From NCBI RefSeq assembly GCF_000754265.1, contig NZ_CP008985.1:496001-560000 (forward strand): a stretch of DNA of 64,000 nucleotides, in the 5' to 3' direction. The stretch's first letter is position 1. The number at the start of each line of letters is the position of its first letter. The notes beneath the pieces are model-generated. The model was not told the DNA's origin. It ran no database searches and worked only from the letters and a program-made list of their open reading frames with translations. Origin of the DNA: Candidatus Palibaumannia cicadellinicola (GTDB lineage: Bacteria; Pseudomonadota; Gammaproteobacteria; Enterobacterales; Enterobacteriaceae). Below are positions 41,696 to 52,805 of this stretch, in pieces. The position numbers and the translations under genes are program-made.

Positions 41696-42247
41696 TTATG
41701 TTTGCTTATTTTTTTTGGGTGCCAGTATCATTATAATTTGACGTCCTTCTATTTTACTTGGTAATGATTCAACGAAAGTAATTTCGCTTAAGTCTTCACG
41801 AATACGATTAAGAATTTCAAGACCAATCTTTTGATGCGCCATTTCACGTCCACGGAATCGTAAAGTAATCTTAACTTTATCTCCCGCTTCTAAAAAGCGA
41901 ATTAAATTACGGACTTTGATTTGATAGTCATTTTCATCAATACTAGGCCTAAATTTAATTTCCTTTACTTGAATGATTTTTTGTTTTTTCTTTTGTTCTT
42001 TCGTAGATTTGCTTTTTTCATAAATAAATTTGCCATAATTCATTATTCTGCAAACAGGAGGTTCGGCATTTGGACTAATTTCTACTAAATCAACCCCTGC
42101 TTCTTCAGCTTTTTGAAGAGCTTGATTTAGACTAACAATACCTATTGGCTCACCGTCTATACCTGTTAATCGTACTTTACCAGCGCAGATTTCTAAGTTA
42201 ATTCTATTTATTGACCGCATTGGTTGAGCTCTTTTCTCGCCTTTAAT
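41696..42247 (-). CDS. infC: Translation initiation factor IF-3, AUU start
   Basis: IF-3 monitors start codon choice and subunit splitting. The coding region is extended upstream of the first ATG (42220) to an ATT at 42247, giving [17 protein letters not shown], which parallels E. coli IF-3 IKGGKRVQTARPNRIN as I recall it. An ATT start lets IF-3 repress its own translation. The ribosome site GAGGAA lies within the last codons of thrS. The protein is 183 residues with the N-domain, a Lys-rich linker ([13 protein letters not shown]) and the C-domain ([14 protein letters not shown]). Confidence 0.92.
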   Translation of the reverse strand: MKGEKRAQPMRSINRINLEICAGKVRLTGIDGEPIGIVSLNQALQKAEEAGVDLVEISPNAEPPVCRIMNYGKFIYEKSKSTKEQKKKQKIIQVKEIKFRPSIDENDYQIKVRNLIRFLEAGDKVKITLRFRGREMAHQKIGLEILNRIREDLSEITFVESLPSKIEGRQIIMILAPKKNKQT

Positions 42248-42251
42248 ACTA

Positions 42252-44180
42252 TTATTCCTCTAGTTGATGAAGATGATGGTAGTTAATTTCGTGCTGTAGC
42301 TTTTGAATAAAATTATTGACATCAATACAACCTAGGTTTTTGCCATAGCGTGTACGTACAGTAACTTTGCCGATTTTCATTTCTTCATCTCCACAAATTA
42401 GCATATAAGGTACTCTACGCAAAGTATGCTCCCGGATTTTAAAGCCTATCTTTTCATTTCTCAAGTCTGTTTTAACTCTAATATCTGCTGTAGATAATTT
42501 TTGCATTAATTTTGTAACATATTCAGATTGATGATCACTAATATTCATTAAAACTACCTGTGTTGGTGCTAACCAAGTCGGAAAAGAACCGGCATACTCT
42601 TCTGTTAATATCCCGATAAAACGTTCAAGAGATCCTAAAATGGCACGGTGAATCATTACGGGAACTATTCGTTTATTTTGAGCATTAATATAATAGGTGT
42701 TTAAACGATGTGGTAAAGAAAAATCTAGCTGAATGGTACCACATTGCCAGGTACGATCTAAGCAATCAAGTAAAGTAAATTCTATTTTCGGGCCATAGAA
42801 AGCACCTGCTCCTAATACGTAGTTAAAATTAATATTATTATCGGTAAGCGTAGTTGCTAAATCACGTTCAGCTTTATCCCACATTTCATCATTACCAATA
42901 CGGTTTTCTGGTCTAGTAGAAAGATTTACTAAGATAGTTTTGAAACCAAAGGTATGATAAATATCATATATTATTTTGATACTATTATTAATCTCATCAC
43001 GTACTTGTTCTTCTGTACAAAAAATATGGGCATCATCTTGAGTAAATCCACGAACACGCATTAAACCATGTAAAGATCCTGAAGGTTCATTACGATAGCA
43101 ACTACCAAATTCCGCTATGCGTACCGGTAAATCACGGTAAGATTTTATTTGTTGATTAAATATTTGAACATGACCTGGACAATTCATTGGCTTAATACAG
43201 TAATCTCGATTTTCTGAAGATGTTGTAAATATATGTTCTTTATAATTTAACCAATGTCCTGTTTGCTCCCAGAGTAAACGATCGATCATGACTGGACTTT
43301 TTACTTCTTGGTACTGATATATTTTGAGCTTATTACGTATAAATTGTTCTAGTTGACGAAAAATTATCCAACCATCAACATGCCAAAATACCATACCTGG
43401 TGCTTCTTCTTGCATATGATACAGATCTAATTTTTGACCTATTTTACGATGATCTCGTTTATTAATTTCTTTTAAAGATTGTAAATAAAGATTGAGTTGT
43501 TTCTCATTTCCCCAAGCAGTGCCATAAATACGTTGAAGTTTATTATTAGTACAGTTACCACGCCAATAAGCGCCAGAAGTTTTTTGTAATTTAAAGTGAT
43601 GACAAAAACGCATATTAGGTACGTGGGGACCTCGACACATATCAACATACTCTTCATGGTAGTAAAGTGCTAGCTGAATATGATTACTAATTTGTTCGTC
43701 AAGAATTGCGACTTTATATATTTCACCACGACATTCAAATATATCACGTGCTTCCTGCCAACTAACATTTTTTTTAATAACATCATAATTTTTATTAGCT
43801 AATTCTTGCATATGCTTTTCTAGTAAGTTGATATCTTCTTGTTTTAACGTGTGTTTGAGATCAACATCATAATAAAATCCATTATTGATAACGGGCCCTA
43901 TTGCCATTTTGGTTTCAGGCCACAGTTGCTTGATAGCATGTCCTAATAAATGAGCACAAGAATGACGAATAATTTCTAGACCTACTTGATCTTCAGCTGT
44001 GATTAGCTTAAGCTGAGCATTCTGAGTAATTAAATCAACAGCATCGACTAATTTATTATTAACATAGCCAGCAATACAAATCTTTGCTAAATTAGTACTA
44101 ATATGGCTTGCAACATCTAGGGAAGAAACTGGATATTTAAATTTGTATTGAATACCATCTGGAAGAATGATAACAGGCAT
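42252..44180 (-). CDS. thrS: Threonyl-tRNA synthetase
   Basis: Charges tRNA-Thr. At 642 residues it is the E. coli length. It has the TGS domain (1-62), the editing domain with [16 protein letters not shown] and the zinc-type CRGPHVPN, and the class II core with [37 protein letters not shown] and the [15 protein letters not shown] motif 3. The anticodon domain ends QLEE, immediately before the infC start. First gene of the operon; any tRNA-mimic operator upstream was not resolved. Confidence 0.98.
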   Translation of the reverse strand: MPVIILPDGIQYKFKYPVSSLDVASHISTNLAKICIAGYVNNKLVDAVDLITQNAQLKLITAEDQVGLEIIRHSCAHLLGHAIKQLWPETKMAIGPVINNGFYYDVDLKHTLKQEDINLLEKHMQELANKNYDVIKKNVSWQEARDIFECRGEIYKVAILDEQISNHIQLALYYHEEYVDMCRGPHVPNMRFCHHFKLQKTSGAYWRGNCTNNKLQRIYGTAWGNEKQLNLYLQSLKEINKRDHRKIGQKLDLYHMQEEAPGMVFWHVDGWIIFRQLEQFIRNKLKIYQYQEVKSPVMIDRLLWEQTGHWLNYKEHIFTTSSENRDYCIKPMNCPGHVQIFNQQIKSYRDLPVRIAEFGSCYRNEPSGSLHGLMRVRGFTQDDAHIFCTEEQVRDEINNSIKIIYDIYHTFGFKTILVNLSTRPENRIGNDEMWDKAERDLATTLTDNNINFNYVLGAGAFYGPKIEFTLLDCLDRTWQCGTIQLDFSLPHRLNTYYINAQNKRIVPVMIHRAILGSLERFIGILTEEYAGSFPTWLAPTQVVLMNISDHQSEYVTKLMQKLSTADIRVKTDLRNEKIGFKIREHTLRRVPYMLICGDEEMKIGKVTVRTRYGKNLGCIDVNNFIQKLQHEINYHHLHQLEE

Positions 44181-44337
44181 ATAAATGTCCTTGTTTAGCC
44201 TTTCGCAGAAAAACCTTTTATAATTATTATTTTAATGAATAAAATATTTATTGAAATATACTAAAAAATATGTTTTGTTTCGAGATTAAATAATGTTTCT
44301 ATTTATAATAGAAATATTATTTATATTGATATGAAAA

Positions 44338-45078
44338 TTAGGTTCTCCATAAACATTGACGACTCTTAGTTTCTATTAAGTCTAATAACTTATTATGTGT
44401 TGTAACTTCATCATAAGTAGCATAAATTACTTTTAATACTGCAGTTTTTTGTAAATTATTATAAATATTTTGATCTTGGATTACTTTTGGTTTTTTATTT
44501 TTTGGCTCTATAGTTAAATCAATTGTTATTTGTCCACCGGTCATTAACAAGAAAACTTTAGCTAAAATCTTTGCGTCAAGTAATGCTCCATGCTTAGTTC
44601 GTGTACTACGATTAATACAATAGCGATTACATAAAGCATCTAAACTATTATGTTTGCCAGGAAATATTTTTCTTGCAAGTAATAAGCTATCCGTTACTTT
44701 ACAAAAAGTATTAGTATTATTTATACCACAGTTAAGCATTCGAAACTCATAATCTATAAAACCAATATCAAATTTTGCATTATGAATAATTAATTCACTA
44801 CCAGATATAAAAGCAATAAATTTTTTTACGATTTGTGCAAACGTAGGTTTATCTTTTAGAAACTCATTGCTAATACCATGAATATTAAAAGCTTCTTGAT
44901 CAATGGGACGTTCTGGGTTTAGATAGACATGAAAATATTTACTCGTAATACGACGATTAATGATTTCTACGGCACCAATTTCAATAATTCTATGTCCTTC
45001 ATAGTGAACTCCTAGTTTATTGATTCCGGTTGTTTCAGTATCTAAGATAATTTGTCGTTTAATGTTAGTATTTATCAT
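44338..45078 (-). CDS. dnaQ: DNA polymerase III epsilon subunit (proofreading exonuclease)
   Basis: 3'-5' proofreading exonuclease of the replicase. The 246-residue protein shows DEDDh motifs: Asp13 and Glu15 (ILDTETTG), [10 protein letters not shown], and [11 protein letters not shown]. The clamp-binding stretch after GGQ is ITIDL here. The C-terminal alpha-binding domain ends CLWRT, as in E. coli (CLWRA). Divergent from rnhA, the E. coli layout. Proofreading is therefore kept in this reduced genome. Confidence 0.96.
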   Translation of the reverse strand: MINTNIKRQIILDTETTGINKLGVHYEGHRIIEIGAVEIINRRITSKYFHVYLNPERPIDQEAFNIHGISNEFLKDKPTFAQIVKKFIAFISGSELIIHNAKFDIGFIDYEFRMLNCGINNTNTFCKVTDSLLLARKIFPGKHNSLDALCNRYCINRSTRTKHGALLDAKILAKVFLLMTGGQITIDLTIEPKNKKPKVIQDQNIYNNLQKTAVLKVIYATYDEVTTHNKLLDLIETKSRQCLWRT

Positions 45079-45137
45079 ACTTATTAGTGTGCTGTAAAAA
45101 ATTAATTTATGATTTAATAAAAGTGTATTATAATATC

Positions 45138-45602
45138 ATGCGCAAACAGATAGAAATCTTTGCCGATGGTTCATGTCTTGGTAATCCTGGTCCAGGTGGA
45201 TATGGTATTATATTACGTTATAAACAATATGAAAAAGAATATAGCGCTGGTTTTAAACTCACTACTAATAATCGTATGGAATTAATGGCAACAATTATCG
45301 CACTAGAGTTTTTACAAGAACCTTGTGAAGTAATAATTCATATCGATAGTAAATATGTTTATCAAGGTATTGTTCAATGGATATCTAACTGGAAAAAGTA
45401 TAACTGGAAGAATGCTAAAAAAAGTATAAAAAATATAGATTTATGGCAACGATTAGATATTATTAGTTACTCACATATACTAAATTGGCATTGGGTCAAA
45501 AGTCATACTGGTCATCCAGAAAATGAACGTTGTGATGCACTTGCTCGTGCCGCGGCTGGGCATCCAGTATTAGAAGACTTTGGGTATCAAACTAAGAAAT
45601 AA
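45138..45602 (+). CDS. rnhA: Ribonuclease HI
   Basis: Removes RNA from RNA-DNA hybrids. The start is ATG 45138 ([15 protein letters not shown]), 154 residues; the open frame to 45087 has no homologous sequence. Catalytic residues Asp10, Glu48 and Asp70 are at E. coli positions; His123 and Asp133 are shifted by one due to a one-residue deletion. Divergent from dnaQ with 59 bases between the starts. Confidence 0.97.
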   Translation: MRKQIEIFADGSCLGNPGPGGYGIILRYKQYEKEYSAGFKLTTNNRMELMATIIALEFLQEPCEVIIHIDSKYVYQGIVQWISNWKKYNWKNAKKSIKNIDLWQRLDIISYSHILNWHWVKSHTGHPENERCDALARAAAGHPVLEDFGYQTKK

Positions 45603-45624
45603 TATTAGTTTTTAGATACTATAA

Positions 45625-46332
45625 TTAATTGTTATGAAATAAATAAGGTTTTAAAGTCACTTGAAATGGATGTTTTATCAATGTAAAGTTGAGTGGAATA
45701 GTACGTTTACGCGCTATAATGATGTTTAAGCAACCTATATTTGAATAATTAGTATGTAGTATGTTCTTATATTGTGAGAATAACGTTTTGAGTGACATAT
45801 AATGTACTACCTCAAAATTTAACTCACTTAACCAATTTAGTAATCGCATTTTAGTAAACATTCTGCTTCTAAACTGATGATTACGTACTAAAAATGGGCA
45901 TACATTAATCATTCCTAATATACTAATTAAATTAAAAGTGGTTAAAATTAACCATCCATCATTAATTAATACGCGATCTACCTCGCTTAATTGACGATGT
46001 GGATTGCTATGATAAGATAACGTATGTGCTAGTAAACAGGCGTCAGTTGATTTATTAGCGAAAGGTAGTGCATCAGGATTTGCTATTACTTGCAAATTTT
46101 TGCAATTGAATCCTACATTGACTTGGTGGGATATTGCACAAGTCTTAGTATCTAATTCTATACTCAGAGAACCTATTTTTAGCAAATAAAAACCAAATAA
46201 CTTAGGCCACCAATATTGCAATCCTTGCTCTAACGTTTGCCGATAGTACATTCCGCAATTAATATCATTCCATGATGTTGGAGTAATTAATGAATTAATT
46301 TTTTTGTGTTTCATTTTTAATAGCTTAAGCAT
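45625..46332 (-). CDS. yafS: Putative SAM-dependent methyltransferase YafS
   Basis: Function unknown in E. coli; the fold is a class I methyltransferase. I choose ATG 46332 (MLKLLKMKHKK), 235 residues. Conserved stretches with E. coli YafS are YYRQTLEQGLQYWWPKLFG, AISHQVNVGF, LLAHTLSYHSNPHRQL, DRVLINDGWLILT and IIARKRTIPL. It lies between rnhA and gloB as in E. coli, divergent from gloB with 21 bases between starts. Confidence 0.88.
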   Translation of the reverse strand: MLKLLKMKHKKINSLITPTSWNDINCGMYYRQTLEQGLQYWWPKLFGFYLLKIGSLSIELDTKTCAISHQVNVGFNCKNLQVIANPDALPFANKSTDACLLAHTLSYHSNPHRQLSEVDRVLINDGWLILTTFNLISILGMINVCPFLVRNHQFRSRMFTKMRLLNWLSELNFEVVHYMSLKTLFSQYKNILHTNYSNIGCLNIIIARKRTIPLNFTLIKHPFQVTLKPYLFHNN

Positions 46333-46353
46333 AGCTCTCAACTTAGATGAATG

Positions 46354-47115
46354 ATGAATCTTATCAGTATTTCTGCACTAACAGATAATTACATTTGGAT
46401 TTTATATAATGATCACCAAGAATGTTTAGTAATTGATCCTGGTGAAGCTATTCCTGTGCTACAAACACTATCAACAAATAAACTTAGACTAACTAGTATT
46501 TTATTAACTCATCATCATGATGATCATGTATGTGGAGTACCTATGTTATTACAGTACTTCCCAGTTTCAGTTTATGGTCCGCAGGAAACAATTAAACAAG
46601 GTGCTAATATTATTCTAAAAGAAGGCGATAATATTACGCTTTTAGATATAAATTTTGATATTTTATCGTTTCCTGGACATACTTTAGGGCATATTGGATA
46701 TTACAGTGATCCATGGTTATTTTGTGGAGATACTATATTTTCTGCAGGTTGTGGTAAAATTTTTGAGGGTACTCCTAAGCAAATGTATGAATCTTGTCAG
46801 AAAATTAATAAACTTTCTCCAAACACATTAATATGTAGTGGACATGAATATACATTAGTAAATTTAGCATTTGCTGCTTCTTTATTGCCTGATAATAATG
46901 TGATTAATAGTTATCAATTAGATATGCAACAGTTAATCATTCAAAAAAAACAAATTCAGCCTAGTACGCTATATTTAGAACGTCTAATTAATCCTTTTTT
47001 TCTTTGTCATGATCTGAATTTACAAAAAGCCATAAATTTTTACCCAAAATTAGGTGAAACATGGAAGGTTTTTTCTATTGTACGTCAAAAAAGAGATCAA
47101 TTTAAACTTAACTAA
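46354..47115 (+). CDS. gloB: Hydroxyacylglutathione hydrolase (glyoxalase II)
   Basis: Hydrolyses S-lactoylglutathione in methylglyoxal detoxification. Start at the second adjacent ATG (MNLISISALTDNYIW), 253 residues. The binuclear metal motif is LTHHHDDHVCG near residue 53, followed by PGHTLGHIGYY, LFCGDTIF and SGHEYTLVNLAFA. It needs glutathione, and gshB is at 52.8 kb. Confidence 0.95.
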   Translation: MNLISISALTDNYIWILYNDHQECLVIDPGEAIPVLQTLSTNKLRLTSILLTHHHDDHVCGVPMLLQYFPVSVYGPQETIKQGANIILKEGDNITLLDINFDILSFPGHTLGHIGYYSDPWLFCGDTIFSAGCGKIFEGTPKQMYESCQKINKLSPNTLICSGHEYTLVNLAFAASLLPDNNVINSYQLDMQQLIIQKKQIQPSTLYLERLINPFFLCHDLNLQKAINFYPKLGETWKVFSIVRQKRDQFKLN

Positions 47116-47247
47116 GTTGATTAACGAACTATACAAACTTTTTATTATTGTTTACTCACACAACTATTACAGATAGCATATATAAAACTAATAAGAGTAT
47201 ATTACTGTTATAAACATTGTATTACTATATTTAATATTAATTTAATT

Positions 47248-48144
47248 TTATAAAGAATTTAAACAAGATGTCTTGTTGTAAAAATATGCTTTATTGATAT
47301 TAAATGTTACTAACAGTGGATTATGATCTGAAGCTTGGGTAACGATCACTGAAGCGTCAGCAACATTCATATCACGATAAAATATAAAATCTAAAGGTCT
47401 ACCAAAAACTCTTTTACGTTGATCATTCATAAAATTCACTTCACCTAACATCATACGTTCAGTAAATCTATATAGTGCTAGTATTCTTTGTCTACTCCAA
47501 GTATTAAAATCACCAGCCATAATAACTGGTCCATTATGCTTAATAATATGATCACCAATGAGTCTGAATTGCTTACTATAAACATCAAGACCAAAACTAA
47601 AATTGATAGCATGAATATTAATAACCATTATTAACATCGTTTGATATACTGGATAAATAGTTATTAATGCTGATTTAGCTATTCGTAATAATGGTTCCCG
47701 TTCACGTAACGGGCAACAATAAACTGGATGGGCAGTAGATAAAGTCATTACACCTGAAGGATGTTGTGGAAGTATAAGTGCAGGTACTTGATCTGCTGCT
47801 AAATAATGTGATGTAGCAAAACTAATTAGTTCTGGAGTTGTTTGTGCTTCTTGTAGCAAAACTAATTGAGTTTTTTTTCCAAAACGTTCTAGTACAGATA
47901 ACCAATTTGTACGTTGCTGTTTAAAAATATTCCATACCATTACCTCTAGAACATGAGAGCTTAGCAAAGGATTTCCTAACTGTACTGTATGGTTTACCTC
48001 TCCTAAATTCAGAGGTGGAAAAATACGTTTAACTGGTTGTCCGGCTATATATCTAACTGCATATGTTTTTTTTGCATGGTATGGTCTATTTTTTACATAT
48101 TTTTGCATATGTGATAATGTTTTTGTTATGAACGTGTAGTTCAT
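47248..48144 (-). CDS. yafD: Endonuclease/exonuclease/phosphatase family protein YafD
   Basis: Unknown substrate; belongs to the metal-dependent EEP family. Motifs are [40 protein letters not shown] and [12 protein letters not shown]. The readable frame (298 residues) carries about 30 extra N-terminal residues compared with E. coli. The start equivalent to E. coli MRKNTYAMRY appears as an ATG at 48077, but it is one base out of frame across a run of eight A (48066-48073). Either an upstream in-frame start (48144 or 48108) is used, or slippage on the A run restores it. Confidence 0.88.
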   Translation of the reverse strand: MNYTFITKTLSHMQKYVKNRPYHAKKTYAVRYIAGQPVKRIFPPLNLGEVNHTVQLGNPLLSSHVLEVMVWNIFKQQRTNWLSVLERFGKKTQLVLLQEAQTTPELISFATSHYLAADQVPALILPQHPSGVMTLSTAHPVYCCPLREREPLLRIAKSALITIYPVYQTMLIMVINIHAINFSFGLDVYSKQFRLIGDHIIKHNGPVIMAGDFNTWSRQRILALYRFTERMMLGEVNFMNDQRKRVFGRPLDFIFYRDMNVADASVIVTQASDHNPLLVTFNINKAYFYNKTSCLNSL

Positions 48145-48163
48145 ATCAATCTACTGATTGATG

Positions 48164-49255
48164 TTATCGATTGTAATTTTTTTGTAAATTATTTACTTTA
48201 TATAAATAACGACGTGATTCAGCAGATGGATGACGTGTATAGAGCATTTGGTATACTTCATTTGGCTGTAGATGATTAATCATTTTCAATGCTTGGTTTG
48301 GATCATGGGAAAAAACTCTTAGTACACTACTCACACCACTATTATAAGCTATAATAACTGCATAGCGGCGTGATGTTAAATTAATAATACCACTTAAATA
48401 GTTATTTTGCAGCATTGCTAAATAAGCTGTACCAATGTCGATATTTTTTTCTGGATCAAATAAATAGTTACGACTTGGTTGACCTATTTTTTTTTTCATT
48501 TTAAAAACATCACGACCTGCGCTATTTTGTACTACTTGCATTAAACCTAATGCATTCGTATGACTCACAGCATAAGGATTAAAGCTTGATTCTGTTTGCA
48601 TAATTGCTAAAATTAATGATTGATCTACATCGTACTGATGAGCTATTTTTTTTACTATTTCTAAATATTTATGTGCTCGTTTATCTATATGATTTGGAAC
48701 GAGCTTAATAGTTATTGAATAAATTTTATTTCGTAACGAAGTACGAAATTGTAAACTAGTCTGTAGTAAATAATCAGCAAAATTACTTGCTCGCCACAAC
48801 CAACGAATTGGTTGGTTATAATTATCTAGTACTTGACCATAAAGAAATGGCTCTTGACTAATAGAAATATTAGGGATCTGCTTAATATCAGAGTATAAGT
48901 TTATAATATGAGCATCGTTTTTCATCAATAGAGTATAGATAATCGCTTTGCGTAAATTATTTATATAACTATTACTAGTAATCGTTTCAAATGTAATAAT
49001 CCCTGTATTAAAATTAATATGACTACGAGTTTGATAATGATCAGTATATTTTATATAATCTTTTGGACCGGTAAGAATGATTTCATTAATACCCCACATA
49101 TCTTCAATATTATTTGCAAATTGTTCGATTAACATATCAAAACATTTTGTATCTTTTATACTAACTTCATTTTTTAAATTCATTAAGTGATGTTTATTAT
49201 GATCACAAGAAATTAATAATGGTATGAAGAATAATAAAAAAATGTTTTTTGTCAT
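48164..49255 (-). CDS. mltC: Membrane-bound lytic murein transglycosylase C
   Basis: Outer-membrane lipoprotein that cleaves peptidoglycan. The 363-residue protein starts with a lipoprotein signal, lipobox LLISC with Cys17. After a unique N-domain ([20 protein letters not shown]) comes the goose-lysozyme-like domain with the catalytic Glu in [17 protein letters not shown] and [13 protein letters not shown]. The family usually has AYNGG; here it is AYNSG. It follows yggX and precedes yafD. Confidence 0.95.
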   Translation of the reverse strand: MTKNIFLLFFIPLLISCDHNKHHLMNLKNEVSIKDTKCFDMLIEQFANNIEDMWGINEIILTGPKDYIKYTDHYQTRSHINFNTGIITFETITSNSYINNLRKAIIYTLLMKNDAHIINLYSDIKQIPNISISQEPFLYGQVLDNYNQPIRWLWRASNFADYLLQTSLQFRTSLRNKIYSITIKLVPNHIDKRAHKYLEIVKKIAHQYDVDQSLILAIMQTESSFNPYAVSHTNALGLMQVVQNSAGRDVFKMKKKIGQPSRNYLFDPEKNIDIGTAYLAMLQNNYLSGIINLTSRRYAVIIAYNSGVSSVLRVFSHDPNQALKMINHLQPNEVYQMLYTRHPSAESRRYLYKVNNLQKNYNR

Positions 49256-49340
49256 TTTATAAAATAAATACTAATCATTCGTTAGATATGAAATATATAA
49301 CTAAAATTTATTAGCTATTAGCTATATAATATATTTTAGT

Positions 49341-49586
49341 TTACAAGAAATTTTTTTCTGCAAATAAAAAAGCAATCATTTGTGTTTCTAAATATTGACG
49401 ATCACTGATATTCATCATATTTAATTGATTTTCGTTTATTAGCATCGTTTGTTTAGTTTGCCATTTAGTCCATGCTTCTTTAGAAATATTATTAAAAATA
49501 CGTTTCCCTAGTTCACCTGGATAAGATTGTAAGTCTTGTCCTTCTGCGTAACGGTTTAAAAAAGTACAGAATATTTTTCTACTCAT
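49341..49586 (-). CDS. yggX: Fe(2+)-trafficking protein YggX
   Basis: Small protein linked to protection of Fe-S clusters under oxidative stress. Start at the second of two adjacent ATG codons (MSRKIFCTF), 81 residues, with Cys7 conserved, then [10 protein letters not shown] and [15 protein letters not shown]. About ten C-terminal residues of E. coli YggX are missing. mutY, its E. coli upstream neighbour, is gone. Confidence 0.94.
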   Translation of the reverse strand: MSRKIFCTFLNRYAEGQDLQSYPGELGKRIFNNISKEAWTKWQTKQTMLINENQLNMMNISDRQYLETQMIAFLFAEKNFL

Positions 49587-49708
49587 CATTTATCTCTTTG
49601 GTTTATTTTGATAATGTTTTATTGCTATTAATTAATTTTTATTAAATTCGTTATCTATTATTACGTAAAACTTATAGGTAATTGGTTAATTTAGAGTAAT
49701 TTTTACTA

Positions 49709-50842
49709 TTATAGAAATAATTCTAGTAATAAATTTAGATATAATTTTCCTTGTGATGTGACTTGCCAATATTCATTACTTTCGCTGATATATCCAAGGG
49801 TTAATGCTTTATCTAAAGCTAAACGTACCGTACTTTCTGCAAGATTAGTAAATTTAGTAAACTCTTTACGCGGAACTGCCTCAAGCAAACGAAAACGATT
49901 CATAAAATATTCAAAAGGTAAATCTCGTAACGAAACTTGATACAATTTATCTAGATAATACCCTTGCATATAACGACGTGGATTACTAGTTTTGACGATA
50001 CGTAGTACTTTACCATCCGGCTTAGTAATCTTACTATGAGCACCGCTTCCAATACCTAAATAATCTCCAAAACGCCAATAGTTTAGATTATGGAAACATT
50101 CATAACCAGTATGGGAATAAGCCGAAATCTCATACTGTTGATAACCAGATGCTATTAGTAACTGATGACCATTTTGGTAGATATCCCATAAAAGATCATC
50201 ATCAGGTAATACTGGTGGATAATAACCAAAAATAGTCTTAGGTTCGATTTCTAACTGATACCATGAAATATGTGCTGGCATAAGAGATATTGCTTGCTGT
50301 AAATCTTCCAGTGCTTCATGTAGTGTTTGTTTTGGTAATCCATGCATTAAATCAAGATTAAAGTTGTGTAAGCCAATAGTAGATGCTAATAAAGCAGCAT
50401 TGTTTGCGTCCTCTGGTCCATGAATACGACCAAGAGATGTTAACTTTTTTAAATTAAAACTTTGTACTCCAATAGAAAGACGATTTACTCCCGCTTGGAG
50501 GTAATTAATTAAATCTTTTTCTTCAATCGTACCAGGATTCACTTCTATAGTAGTTTCTATATTTGATGCTATTGGTAACCGTTGATAGATACCATCTAGT
50601 AATTGTTGTAGAGCACATAAATTTAATAAACTTGGAGTACCTCCCCCGATAAACAGTGTTTTTATGGTTCGACCATAACTTAAATAAATATTTTTTTCTA
50701 GATCTATTAGTAAATGACGAACATATTCTTGATAAGAGATATTTAGTTTTACTAAATAAGTATTAAAATCACAATAAAAACATTTTTTAATACACCAAGG
50801 AATATGTATATATAAACTTAATGGTGGTAAATTTTTATTCAT
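49709..50842 (-). CDS. hemW: Heme chaperone HemW (radical SAM family)
   Basis: Coproporphyrinogen oxidase-like protein; in E. coli it acts as a heme chaperone, not as HemN. The 377-residue protein has the radical-SAM Cys motif WCIKKCFYCDF near residue 16, then LFIGGGTPSLL, RLSIGVQSF and the HemN C-terminal domain. rdgB and yggU, which adjoin hemW in E. coli, are absent. Confidence 0.93.
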   Translation of the reverse strand: MNKNLPPLSLYIHIPWCIKKCFYCDFNTYLVKLNISYQEYVRHLLIDLEKNIYLSYGRTIKTLFIGGGTPSLLNLCALQQLLDGIYQRLPIASNIETTIEVNPGTIEEKDLINYLQAGVNRLSIGVQSFNLKKLTSLGRIHGPEDANNAALLASTIGLHNFNLDLMHGLPKQTLHEALEDLQQAISLMPAHISWYQLEIEPKTIFGYYPPVLPDDDLLWDIYQNGHQLLIASGYQQYEISAYSHTGYECFHNLNYWRFGDYLGIGSGAHSKITKPDGKVLRIVKTSNPRRYMQGYYLDKLYQVSLRDLPFEYFMNRFRLLEAVPRKEFTKFTNLAESTVRLALDKALTLGYISESNEYWQVTSQGKLYLNLLLELFL

Positions 50843-50968
50843 ATTTTGTTAGAACTGATGATAGTAAGATATAAAAAATAATTTTTATTAAATATAAAAT
50901 ATATTATGTTTATATCATTATATAAAAATTAATAATAGCTTTATACATTAATAATGTAGCAACCGTAA

Positions 50969-51529
50969 TTAAAGATTCACCCATATTTCTGGAAAATAAT
51001 AACTCAATAAAGAATTAATTAAATAAATGAACATTATTATAATAGTGGTAGATAAGTCTATTCCACTTATAACTGGAATAATCAAACGAATTCTAGAAAG
51101 TAATAATTCACTAAGCTGATAAAAGAAAATATTTATTGGAGAAAAAGATGGACTAATCCAAGTTAATAATGAATGTATTATCATCACCCAAAATACTAGA
51201 TCGATAATTGCTTTCACTAATGTTAATATACCTACTAAAAGATATATTGAATCTAATGTAGGTATATCTGCTATCATTATTTTTAAAAGTGGAAATTTAA
51301 TACAAGCTAAAATAAATCCTAAGAATAATAAAGTCTTATCTAATGGTGCTAATGGAGAAATAATGCGATAAGTTAAATTAACTAACAATTGAGTTAATTG
51401 TACTATAATCTTTGTTAGTTGATGATAAAAATCACAATGTGCCCATTGTATCCATACTCTTAGTAATATTGCTTTTATATAAAAATCAATGAATATTTTC
51501 ACTAAAAATATTAGTGTTAATGTCAACAT
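50969..51529 (-). CDS. yggT: YggT-family integral membrane protein
   Basis: Function not firmly known in E. coli. The start is ATG 51529 (MLTLTLIFLVKI); the TTG at 51553 is an alternative. The 186-residue protein has two YGGT repeats, each with LLRVWIQWAHCDF-type and LLTWISP-type loops between membrane segments. Gene lies between hemW and ruvX; yggS and yggR, between them in E. coli, are lost. Confidence 0.87.
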   Translation of the reverse strand: MLTLTLIFLVKIFIDFYIKAILLRVWIQWAHCDFYHQLTKIIVQLTQLLVNLTYRIISPLAPLDKTLLFLGFILACIKFPLLKIMIADIPTLDSIYLLVGILTLVKAIIDLVFWVMIIHSLLTWISPSFSPINIFFYQLSELLLSRIRLIIPVISGIDLSTTIIIMFIYLINSLLSYYFPEIWVNL

Positions 51530-51720
51530 ATAAATATTACATCCTTGAATCAAATTATCAAATTGATTAAAATTAATTATTATAATGTACTAGATGATAG
51601 TATCATCTAGTATATTTATAAAAAAATGAATTATAGACGAATGTGTCTAAACATTTGAGAAATATTAGAGGTGAATTTTAATATATAAAAGCTATTATTT
51701 TAACCAAAACACGTTTGAAT

Positions 51721-52149
51721 TTATGATTCAATAGGAAATTGTTCAAACCAACTTTCCATAATGATTACCGCTGCTCTAGCATCTACCTGTTTTTTTTTTA
51801 AAGCACGATAACCACCATAAGCAAATAAATTAGCGCGGGCTTCTATAGTACTAAGACGTTCATCATGTAGTACCACCTGAACATCACAGTGGTAACGTAG
51901 TAGGTTAGCGAAATGCCGTGCTTTAATTGTAATTGGTTGATCACTAGCATCCATATTTAAAGGTAAACCAACTATTATAGTTTTTGGTTGCCAATCTTGT
52001 ATAATTTGTTTAAGTTGTAGCCAATTAGGTATACCATTACGTACTTTAAAAGTAGTTAATGGTTGTGCAGTACAAGTTATACGTTGGCCAATTGCGATAC
52101 CTATATTCTTTGTTCCAAAATCAAATGCCATAAAAATACTATTTATCAT
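51721..52149 (-). CDS. ruvX: RuvX / YqgF Holliday-junction-resolvase-like protein
   Basis: RNase H-fold nuclease implicated in 16S rRNA 5' maturation. The 142-residue protein has the first catalytic Asp in MAFDFGTKNIGIAIG, then IIVGLPLNMDASDQP and HDERLSTIEA, and a C-terminal DARAAVIIMESW. Its ATG shares one base with the stop of yqgE (TAATG). Operon with gshB and yqgE as in E. coli. Confidence 0.93.
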   Translation of the reverse strand: MINSIFMAFDFGTKNIGIAIGQRITCTAQPLTTFKVRNGIPNWLQLKQIIQDWQPKTIIVGLPLNMDASDQPITIKARHFANLLRYHCDVQVVLHDERLSTIEARANLFAYGGYRALKKKQVDARAAVIIMESWFEQFPIES

Positions 52150-52712
52150 TAGGCATGCCCTACTTGATTGACGATATTATGTATATCGATGCCTAATATT
52201 TTCGCTGCTTCCCGCCAGCGGATTGATATAGGAGTATTAAATAAAATTTGGTGATCAGCAGGTGTTGTTAGCCAAGAATTTTCTCGTAACTCTTGTTCAA
52301 GCTGTCCCTCTTCCCAACCAGCATAACCAAGAGCTACTAATATATTATCTGGTTGCTTTATAGTTCCTAAAGTTTCTAATACATCTTTTGATGTCGTAAT
52401 CATTGTTTGTGGAGAAATACTTATACTTGCACTAAAACCATCGCGTGGAGTATGTAGAATAAAACCGCGATCATCAGATAGAGGACCACCAGCAAAAACT
52501 GGTATATCTAATGGTATAATAGGATTATGATCGATAGGTATAATTTTTAATTTATGTAAAACACTAGCAACTGTAAATCTTTTGACAGGTTTATTAATAA
52601 TAATTCCCATAGCTCCTTCGTGGTTATGTGTACAAATGTAGACTACTGATTGCTTAAATAATGGGTCTTGCAGAGTAGGCATAGCAATAAGAAAATGATG
52701 TTGTAAATTCAT
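52149..52712 (-). CDS. yqgE: UPF0301 family protein YqgE
   Basis: Protein of unknown function (DUF179). The 187-residue protein keeps [28 protein letters not shown] opening (here in two motifs), [26 protein letters not shown] and [15 protein letters not shown]. It lies between gshB and ruvX, the order in E. coli. Confidence 0.92.
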   Translation of the reverse strand: MNLQHHFLIAMPTLQDPLFKQSVVYICTHNHEGAMGIIINKPVKRFTVASVLHKLKIIPIDHNPIIPLDIPVFAGGPLSDDRGFILHTPRDGFSASISISPQTMITTSKDVLETLGTIKQPDNILVALGYAGWEEGQLEQELRENSWLTTPADHQILFNTPISIRWREAAKILGIDIHNIVNQVGHA

Positions 52713-52805
52713 TGCGTTATCATTAGTTATTAGTAATAATAAACATAATTTAACTCAACTAGTTTAATTTAGGTAATTATCTATCGTTCAAAAAAACAAT
52801 TTTAG

